A DNA stretch of 64,000 nt from Anaplasma phagocytophilum str. Webster (lineage in GTDB: Bacteria > Pseudomonadota > Alphaproteobacteria > Rickettsiales > Anaplasmataceae), in NCBI RefSeq assembly GCF_000964685.1, contig NZ_LANS01000001.1, positions 1 through 64,000 of the forward strand, in the 5' to 3' direction. A program made the position numbers and the translations under genes. Positions 10,540-17,826 of the stretch are shown one piece after another. Each line of letters opens with the position of its first letter. The stretch's first letter is position 1. The notes below the pieces were generated by a model. That model ran no database searches. It was given only the letters and a program-made list of their open reading frames with translations, and had not been told where the DNA came from.

Positions 10540-10765
10540 CACCTCAAAACAGGAAACCACACGCTAACCGTTCCCATGTTGTTTACCACTAGAGAATTCC
10601 CATATGACCCACACATCTATGCCCTTTCCCGGCATGGTCACAACCATGCCTCGTATCTTCTTACCTACCTGAGTAAACTTCTGAGACAGCGCCACTATAC
10701 CTTATAGATAACTTGTAATCCAAGCTACAAAAAGCCCTACTAACCGAGTATTATAAGCGGTAACA
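10540..10765. repeat. Dispersed repeat C, copy 1
   Basis: This stretch and 58790-59010 share several blocks in the same order: aaacaggaaa.cacacgctaaccgtt near the start, gaccact.gagaat in the middle, and tgtaatccaa.ctacaaaaagccctactaaccg at the end. It is otherwise diverged by indels. The 10398-10896 interval holds no supported gene; the small frames across it are incidental. Confidence 0.75.
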
Positions 10766-10908
10766 CTTGTATGTAGTTATAGGTTTAGTTGGGAGTGTGA
10801 TTAGGTATATAGCACACCTTTATAAAACTTCTCCTGGCCTCAGGGCCCATCCGTAGAAATTCAGGTCAGGGTACAAATGCTCTATAAGATTAATGCTTGC
10901 GTTTACTG

Positions 10909-11100
10909 ATGTTTGCTGCAGATCTTTCGTCTACTTCGGCACCTAATGCTGGAATCTGGGTTTCTACTGCTGGTTTTATCCCCCTACTTCCAATATGCGG
11001 TATTTTTTACTTTCTGGTAATACCTCCCCAACAAAAGAAACTCGAGGAACGTAACAAGCTTTTAGAAAGCTTAAAAAGGGGTGATAAAACTGGCAATAAT
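10909..11100 (+). pseudogene. yajC: Truncated YajC (Sec translocon accessory protein)
   Basis: YajC is a small one-pass membrane protein of the SecDF-YajC complex. The frame starts MFAADLSS, then a membrane helix FIPLLPICGIFYFLVI, then the family hallmark PPQQKKLEERNKLLESLKRGDK. At this point the family continues with a VVTxGGI-type beta domain. Here the sequence switches to unrelated residues after about 60 codons, and the open frame ends at 11214. The tetranucleotide-rich join contains actggcaat, which recurs at 11239, so an insertion is possible. An intact yajC should be sought elsewhere. Confidence 0.72.
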
Positions 11101-11350
11101 CCACTAGTTTACACCTGTATTTGTTTTTACGAGGCTGTACACATATTAGAATCGTTAAGCTCCCATGTAATGGCATGCTGGCCCTATATAAAATGCATCC
11201 ATATCGTATGGTGAAGGACTTACGTACAGGACATGAAACTGGCAATGTAGATGCAGTAATGAATGGAGACTTAGACGCTTTTATCACTGCGGCTCTCATG
11301 CGTGGATCTCTTGCCAAGGTACAGCGATCTGGATCTTAAAATATTCCATG

Positions 11351-11850
11351 GTGCTTACCTATGGGATAGGATAGCGATACGCAAAATCACTTGAGAACAT
11401 AATACGGCAGTACGGGTATGGCCCACGCTGAAGAAGATTATTATGTGCAGAACTAATAACATGGATGTGCACTGTTGCATTCCATGCGCATATCCCTATT
11501 CTCCGAACAGTTAGCTATAGTGCTTACCTATGGGACAAGATAGCAATATACAAACCGAAGAACATAATATAGCAGTACGGGTACAGCCCACACTGAAGAA
11601 GATTATTATGTGCAGAACTAATAACATGGATGTGCACTGTTGCATTCCATGCGCACGTCACTATTGTCAAAACAGTTCTCTATAGTGCTGACCTCGTAGG
11701 GCGTAAGAGACTAACTACAGACTTTCAGGAGAACATAATACTGCGGTACAACCCGCTTTTATAGAGAACTACGCTTTGTAGTATTCTACACGTACATCAT
11801 CGCGACAAACAATGTAGTGTTGAACACAACGTAGTCAGTATTTAAACTTC
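11351..11850. repeat. Dispersed repeat B, about three tandem units
   Basis: Units begin at 11351, 11520 and 11685 with gtgct.acct. Each is 165-169 bases long. Units one and two share long identical stretches such as gaagaagattattatgtgca. The third unit diverges and ends in ttttatagagaactacgct and a further 90 bases. This end and the unit start recur at 26930-27240. The function is unknown. It may be a relic of a duplicated gene or an inert repeat. Confidence 0.8.
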
Positions 11851-11939
11851 TGCTTTATAAAGCACGCTTAAATCCTCTAGCATCTTATAAAATGCCTCTA
11901 CCACATATTGTTTTCTTATAGTTTGTGCCTTTACCTAAA

Positions 11940-12211
11940 ATGCATTATGACCTCTACGAGAATGTATCGCCACTTTCACAGTAATAGCTATAAGATTCCC
12001 GTGCAAAAATACAGTTTCTGTGTGAATTTCCAGACTTACGTGTATCAGGATATTCCCTAGATACAGCCCTAAAAGCACTTACTATCACATAGTATGCTCC
12101 TTTACCTAATGCATTACAACACACCCTGCATACAACCATAATTAGAGGAATAGGCAGTTGCTGTACTAATTCTCACATAAACAACCATAAGCCGTTACTT
12201 CACAGCCTGGA
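11940..12211. repeat. Dispersed repeat A, degenerate copy
   Basis: This matches bases 165-395 of repeat A with indels, including cagacttacgtgtatcagga and ggaataggcagt, and an extra block in the middle (about 12068-12115). It stops abruptly at 12211, in the middle of agcctggaa, where a non-repeat segment begins. Confidence 0.8.
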
Positions 12212-12441
12212 AAGGTACTAAGCTTTATGAAAGACTAGAATGTGCATATGTGTGGAAGCTGTGTCTGATGGGCTAGCTGTCGGGCTCTTGGTTCGTAAAA
12301 AGGGGTTTACCCACTTTGAAAACTGGCCCACAGTTATGGATAATAATTGAAAATATTGCTGCTGCGTTATCAAGATGATGTGCTTTTATTTTTTATAACT
12401 TCTTCATACAGACCTATAGTAGTCTTCATGATTCTATAACA
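12212..12441 (+). other. Non-repeat segment splitting repeat A; possible gene fragment
   Basis: Repeat A is interrupted after agcctggaa (12211) and resumes at tctgcagcattaa (about 12446). The 230 bases between them are unlike the flanks. On plus one frame reads LYERLECAYVWKLCLMG, stop, then VKRGLPTLKTGPQLWIII and ENIAAALSR, which looks like decayed coding sequence. I do not recognise the parent. It also contains ttatggataa, one mismatch from a DnaA box on the minus strand. Confidence 0.4.
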
Positions 12442-12826
12442 TTATGGTCTGCAGCATTAATCTCCAGTACACCATACTTTTTTTTCTAAGTATCAAGACC
12501 TATGCATACTCTTAGAAGGTGCTCTCAAAAATCACCCGCTATTCGTATAGTTTGCGTATTCACCTTAAGGCAATTTTACTTCCTCGAGAATGCATTGCGA
12601 ATTTAACGGAAATAGCTATAAGATTCCCAGTACATAAGATACAGTTTCTGTATGAATTTCCAGACTTACGTGTATCAGGATTATTCCCTAGATACAGCCC
12701 TAAAATCACATGCGACATACCCTGCATACGACCATAATTAGAGGAATAGGCAGTTACTGTACTAATTCTCACATAAACAACCATAAGCCGTTATTTCACA
12801 GCCTGGAAGATATAGTCTGCAGTATT
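12442..12826. repeat. Dispersed repeat A, near-identical copy of window start
   Basis: Bases 12489-12826 match 75-412 with no difference that I could see, and the flanks diverge. Such identity over more than 330 bases without coding selection points to a recent duplication or to gene conversion between the two sites, 12.4 kb apart. Confidence 0.9.
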
Positions 12827-13140
12827 AACTTCCAATACATCCTGCTTTCAGCGTATCAAGGCCTATACCTACTATCCGTAGATATACCCCCAAAATCACT
12901 TACTCGCACATAGTATACGTTTTCAGCAACACATTACGACACACCCTGCATATGACCATGAGCAGGCCTCTGTCTAGGCGTTACAGACAGTTCTCAGTAT
13001 GAATTTTCAAATGAACGATTACAAGCCGTTATTTCGCGGCCCGGAGGATATAGTCTGCAGTATTAACTTCCAATACACCCCAGCTCTCAGTGCTTCAGGA
13101 TCTATACCTACTCCACGTAGATATGTCTTGAAATAACCCA
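12827..13140. repeat. Dispersed repeat A, two diverged partial copies
   Basis: The motif tagtctgcagtattaacttccaataca occurs at about 12813 and again at about 13051, each preceded by ccgttatttc.c.gcc.gga.gata. These are shorter, diverged cousins of the full repeat. Confidence 0.7.
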
Positions 13141-13746
13141 GAACTAGATACGGCTGTATGCACCCCAAATCCCCCCCCCTTTCACACCAGTAACCATAGC
13201 TGCATACCTCACAACATACCTAGAAGATCGCAGCACATGCGTCATATACCCTCAACTCACACCCCTCCTACTACATTCAAAAAATTCAGAATCTCAAAAG
13301 AGCTAGAACAGCTAAAATATGCCGCTACAGCTCCATCTACACCTGTATAGAAAATCTTAAAGCAAATGCTCACATTTAATGCAGGAATTAAATCTTAGAC
13401 ATATGTAAGCACAACCCCACTAAAAAATTTCAGCATATATTCACACGTATAACCTTGCTCTCAATCCTTACGCATATCGAGCTCCAAGCTTACATTTCAC
13501 AACGCTGACAAAGCACCATTTGCAACAGAATTTCATCAGATCTCATATCCATATACTTGCATCATAGCTTTTCACAACAAGCAAATATTTCTCATTACAA
13601 AAAACATATTCTTACAATCCCGCACCACCTTCGCTAATACCTAAGAACTTAATAAATGTCTTGCAAGATGCTTAATGAATAAACTAATTAAGTATGCTTA
13701 TTTATTAATCTAAAAAATTAAAATTTAAATACAGCGTGAGGAGATC
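13141..13746. promoter_or_regulatory. AT-rich leader of the first effector-family gene
   Basis: The spacer includes a run of nine Cs (13171-13179) and, in the last 90 bases, a very AT-rich stretch (gcttatttattaatctaaaaa) like those upstream of other family members. A strong ribosome site, gaggag, lies a few bases before the ATG at 13747. I see no gene. Confidence 0.45.
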
Positions 13747-15138
13747 ATGTCTCATTCCGTGCGAAGCTCGTATACGTATGGTGACGCTATATGTCTCAAA
13801 ACCGTGGGTAAGTTACTCGCGCAAAATGACGGAGTTGCTAGGGTTATCATGTATTATGTGCAGGAGGCCTATGCGAAACTAGGAAAGATATCCGTTGGTG
13901 TTCCGGAACTTGTAACGGCTAGTGATGACCTGCTTCTAGTATCCGCATATTGGGGAAGGAGCAAAGACAGTGGCGGGCGTGTTTCACTTACGGATTCTCT
14001 ATCGCAAGACAATGCTGTTTTAGAAAAACTTTACTCAACGTTGGTTACTTGCATGTCAATTGTATACAAGAATTATTCCCCTTATCACGACAACGTAACC
14101 GAGCATTACAGATTTGTATACAACGTTACCCTGGTGAGCGAAATGCTTACTACCGTAATATATAATCACCAAAATATTATTGCCGAGAAAAGTCCTCAAA
14201 CACTGGAAACATCCCATCACAAACTTGCTATGAGACACACCGGGAACAAAACACAACAAGCCTTATGTTCTTTACTGGATAGTTCAAAATACGCATACTC
14301 TTATGCATATAAATTGCTTGAGAAACAACTTAAATCCGCCGATAACACTCATTCTCTATCCTGTCTCCTGCCTCCATATGCGGTAAAAAGTAATCTGCGA
14401 CTTGCGCGTAAAGCTGCTGGACTTCTAGACGAAAACACACCTGCTTATGTGAAACATTATGTTCATCAATGCGTTGGCATCATAATTTCTGGGATGAACT
14501 CTTTGAATAGGACGTACGCATCAATATTTGTGGATGACAAGGATATAACGTTGCTCCTTAACCTCGCGGGAAATGCGCATAGTATACTAGATACTTGCCT
14601 TAGGAACTACATTGCCGGCCAGTGCATCACAACACTTAATACAGAAAAGGAACTTGATGAGAATATTAGAGATTTTGTGGGTACTACCGGGTGTTTGCAT
14701 AAGATGTATGGCTTGTATGAAGAGGTAAACGATACAGATCATCCCTATGCTCTGAGCTTTCACCACTGCCTTGCCCTCGTACGAGATAACATTTACCCGC
14801 AAATTACCAGAGGGTTAGAAGAGGATGATAAGTCAGCATATCACTTCCACAGAGTGCGAAGGCTAATGACCAAAGCTATAGAAGAAATGGAAGTTATAGA
14901 CCCCAATCTGATGATAGACCCTGAGAAATCAGTTCACTTCCATACGGAATCAATGCAATATTTAAACTCCTTAGCTTGTCGGTGGAATGCAATAAATACA
15001 CAACATATCTACACAGCTCCCTCATCATCGTTACAAACCGATAATGTTGTTGCAGGATGTTCAAGTTTAGAGCGTGATAGATGCCCCTTGAGTGCGTACC
15101 GCAATAGACGTAACACAATAATCTCTCCTTTATCATAG
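13747..15138 (+). CDS. HGE-14-like family protein, member 1 (no basic tail)
   Basis: This 463-residue, mostly helical protein has no recognisable enzyme motif. It belongs to the family of six paralogs here by shared pattern. There is a Tyr-rich start SSYTYGDAICL, a central segment with C..L.....I.....S....., and a conserved later block (GCLHKMYGLYEEVNDTDHPYA, then ALVRDNIYPQI). The last conserved block, DPNLMIDPEKSVHFHTESMQYLNSLACRW, precedes a short variable end. Unlike four of its relatives it lacks the acidic-PP-basic tail and ends NRRNTIISPLS. A strong gaggag ribosome site supports the ATG. No signal peptide is seen. By analogy with what I recall of HGE-14 proteins it may be a type IV secreted protein, but the missing tail argues for a different fate. 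Confidence 0.7.
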   Translation: MSHSVRSSYTYGDAICLKTVGKLLAQNDGVARVIMYYVQEAYAKLGKISVGVPELVTASDDLLLVSAYWGRSKDSGGRVSLTDSLSQDNAVLEKLYSTLVTCMSIVYKNYSPYHDNVTEHYRFVYNVTLVSEMLTTVIYNHQNIIAEKSPQTLETSHHKLAMRHTGNKTQQALCSLLDSSKYAYSYAYKLLEKQLKSADNTHSLSCLLPPYAVKSNLRLARKAAGLLDENTPAYVKHYVHQCVGIIISGMNSLNRTYASIFVDDKDITLLLNLAGNAHSILDTCLRNYIAGQCITTLNTEKELDENIRDFVGTTGCLHKMYGLYEEVNDTDHPYALSFHHCLALVRDNIYPQITRGLEEDDKSAYHFHRVRRLMTKAIEEMEVIDPNLMIDPEKSVHFHTESMQYLNSLACRWNAINTQHIYTAPSSSLQTDNVVAGCSSLERDRCPLSAYRNRRNTIISPLS

Positions 15139-15323
15139 CGAAGAGTAAACGCATGCAACCTGCTAATTGCAGCAATCACTTGGATGATGTAGGCCTACTA
15201 AAATTTTTCTCCCCTTACTGTTCATCAGGAAGAAGCAAAGTACCTTATTACTAACAAATGGATTTCATCCTAGCATCTCATAAAGCCATTACTTTTGAGC
15301 GTATACTCTATGAGTTAATACTC

Positions 15324-15352
15324 TTGAAAGTATATAACATTCGCGCTACAGT
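15324..15352 (+). promoter_or_regulatory. Likely promoter of family member 2
   Basis: TTGAAA (15324-15329) and TACAGT (15347-15352) have a 17-base spacer, with the ATG 20 bases downstream. The TACA-type -10 resembles those of the minus-strand members. Confidence 0.5.
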
Positions 15353-15372
15353 GCATTACATTATTAACTAAT

Positions 15373-16824
15373 ATGCACATGCTCACTGTATGTAGTGGCA
15401 CACATGGCTTCAAGTATTCTTATACTGCTGAGACTTCCTCTGCATATAAGGATATCATATGCGCCGGGATTTATACTAGAGTGTTTTCCCCCGTAGATTT
15501 CTCAAAAATCCTACTCTGCAATATTGAAGCTTTGCAGCAAACATTAGACCGTGCGTTCTCTTTAGATCCAGAATTTTCTTCTATTGCTGCAAGAGTTGCT
15601 GCTATAAAACTGCTCTTAATAACCAAAAATGCTGGTAGTAGCAAAGACCCAACAGCAGAAGAGGCAATTTTAGCGCAAGTGCATGGTGTCTTTAATTTGC
15701 TGTACGATGCGCTGTACGCTTGTGTTACTGCCACCTGCAATTCTGAACCAGGTAGGTTTATTAGCCCTACACATACAGAACATGGTTTGCATCTACATGC
15801 GGCTACGGCAGTTGCCTTGCTAGTCAATATCATCATGATGTGTCGCTACTTTGTATTGGTTAGCACTTCTCAATCTCCAGTTACGAGCGAGGAGACCAGC
15901 ACACATCCCGTAATGGATATCAAGTTGGCAGTTAACGCGTACATAGACGCTGTTCAGTCAGCCACTCGTCGCTCTTGTATGCTAGCTGAAGTGCCTGAAG
16001 AAGAAATAAAGGCATTTTCCAATGCAATACTACATAACTCTGAGCTTCTCATAAGAGTTTCCGAATTGCTTGATGAAGACGGCCCATTTTTGCACCGGTC
16101 AAGTACAGAACATTGCTTGAATACCCTACTTAGCACGATCAGCCGTTTATCTTCTACCTGTAGCCGATTAGGAACTCACATAAACGATGGTATTGTATCA
16201 TCGCGTAGAGCCCTGAGTAGTGAATCATATATCATGCTTAGATCTCAGCTAAACCGTTATGCTCTCCGCACGCTGGACCATGATGCACTCCGTACGGATA
16301 GCTCTCTTAAAAATCGCAATACAAATATTGTGCAAGATTTGGTTAGTGGATTGGGTGGCTTGTGCCTTATACGAAGGGAATACTCTTCTGTAAGCGCTGA
16401 AGAGCATCCTTATGCGAGCCATATTGAGCGTTGTATTAGGCTCATACGCGACAAAGTTTACTCAAGTATACATGCTTCCGAAATGGAGGATGCACTTAGT
16501 CCATCACAAAGCACAAATCATGCAGTACAGTTACACCTTAGTGAAGCAATTGCAGGCCTAAAATGCATCAGGGCGAGCCTACTATTAAATCCATCGATTA
16601 CTACTGAGTTACACGAAACGGCACTGAATCATCTAGAGAAGGCGGAACGTCTTTGGAAATCTAAACACGACGTAGAACAAGCACACTCTTCTTCTGATAT
16701 GGAAACCTCGGGGCAGGAAAGCACTAGTTCTATACTACAAGACTTACTTGTAACCTCCCCACTACAATCAAATAACGAAAGTGAACTTATGCAGCCTCCT
16801 CAAAAACGCCCGCGGTCCGTATAA
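15373..16824 (+). CDS. HGE-14-like family protein, member 2
   Basis: A 483-residue family member. The start, FKYSYTAETSSAYKDIICAGI, matches the SGYAYSG.SS.EYK..VC..I pattern of the minus-strand members. Conserved features in order are YDALYACVTATCNSEP (about 115-130), ALLVNIIMMCRYF, KLAVNAYIDAVQSATR, AILHNSELLIRVSELLDEDGPF, LGGLCLIRREYSSVSAEEHPYA, CIRLIRDKVYSS and SLLLNPSITTELHETALNHLEKAERLW. It ends with a Ser/Glu-rich stretch and the tail PPQKRPRSV. The basic tail fits both a type IV secretion signal (C-terminal, charged) and a short nuclear localisation signal, but neither is proven. It has its own promoter and converges on the repeat-bearing member. Confidence 0.75.
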   Translation: MHMLTVCSGTHGFKYSYTAETSSAYKDIICAGIYTRVFSPVDFSKILLCNIEALQQTLDRAFSLDPEFSSIAARVAAIKLLLITKNAGSSKDPTAEEAILAQVHGVFNLLYDALYACVTATCNSEPGRFISPTHTEHGLHLHAATAVALLVNIIMMCRYFVLVSTSQSPVTSEETSTHPVMDIKLAVNAYIDAVQSATRRSCMLAEVPEEEIKAFSNAILHNSELLIRVSELLDEDGPFLHRSSTEHCLNTLLSTISRLSSTCSRLGTHINDGIVSSRRALSSESYIMLRSQLNRYALRTLDHDALRTDSSLKNRNTNIVQDLVSGLGGLCLIRREYSSVSAEEHPYASHIERCIRLIRDKVYSSIHASEMEDALSPSQSTNHAVQLHLSEAIAGLKCIRASLLLNPSITTELHETALNHLEKAERLWKSKHDVEQAHSSSDMETSGQESTSSILQDLLVTSPLQSNNESELMQPPQKRPRSV

Positions 16825-17546
16825 TCTTTCTCTCGAGTATGCTCTTAGCATCATGCCTTATTGTGGGCTTCTCTTTATATACAGTCTGAGGCATACTCAT
16901 TTCGAAACTGCGGTAGACGCATCATACTTTCATACACCGTCACCACATATGGTCGGCTCGTATTTTTCGATCCTATAGCATTTCTTAGCTATGAAGCATC
17001 CAAGCGCCACCTATGCCTTCTAGAATTATTCTCAGCATACGTAACCGTGGCATAAAAAACCAATTGTATTGAAAAAAGAGGAAACAGTGTGTTACTTCGT
17101 GCCCGCTTTGAGCTGTCCGTACTAAAAGCACTCACATAGCAAGGAAATAGCTAATACAACATATTCTCTCAAGGACATAAAGTCTCAAATCCTAGATAAA
17201 CTTGACTTATGCAACGTATATTACCTATCTCACTGTTCTATCTTAACGCAACTCTGCAATAGATCTTCCCTACAAGAAGAATATATATGGCTATCGCACT
17301 ACATTTCTTATCTTATCCCATTCCCCGCACCACTATAAGCAGCATAAGATTTTGATACGAAAACCCTGTATCACTGGAATCGATACTGATTTGTAGCAGC
17401 TGTTTCTCAAATGTCGCATCAAAGAACTGCCTTACTTTGATTTCGTGATACGTACAACTGCTATGAATGCGCTCCACATAACTAGCATAACGTTTTCAGC
17501 AACGGCAGATCTTCATATATAAGCACTGAACACCTACGTTCCAAGA
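16825..17546. other. Intergenic between convergent family genes
   Basis: About 700 bases between the 3' ends of two convergent genes. I see no supported gene. Frames on plus at 16781-17055 overlap each other and show no motif. Parts of the right half look like flanks also found downstream of other family members (for example cataacgttttcagcaac). Confidence 0.5.
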
Positions 17547-17826
17547 TCATGCTCTTCGCGCCTGTTTACTTGGTGGCTCAGAGTCATCATCACTAGGAGT
17601 TCGTGGTCTGTGAGAGCTAACTTGTGCTTCTTCCAGCGTAGAACTAGCACCTCCCAATCCTGATGCTGAAGGTTGATCCCACGAATAAGGCATAATCCCT
17701 TGATCCTGAGGTGGCACATAGGGAGCTTGTGATCTTCCCATTCCAGTACTAGTACCTCCTAGCCCAGATGTTGAGAATTGGCTAGATGGATAAGGAACAT
17801 TCTCTAGGACACGTAGTAGAATATGA
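17547..17826 (-). other. Out-of-frame C-terminal segment of member 3
   Basis: Directly after the C tract, the frame that is not currently read continues HILLRVLENVPYPSSQF, STSGLGGTSTGMG, WDQPSASGLGGASSTLEEAQV and SDDDSEPPSKQARRA, then a stop at 17547. These motifs match both the upstream part of the same protein (PLRVLERIPIPYG, STSGLGG) and the C-terminal tail of the neighbouring paralogs (EPPSKRSRSA, EPPVKRARSA). It is therefore the native end of the protein, reached when the tract has 11 or 14 Cs. Confidence 0.88.

Noticed and set aside
12340..12350. DnaA-box-like ttatccata on the minus strand
   Set aside because: A single imperfect site with no cluster, no AT-rich unwinding element arrangement and no origin-type neighbours.
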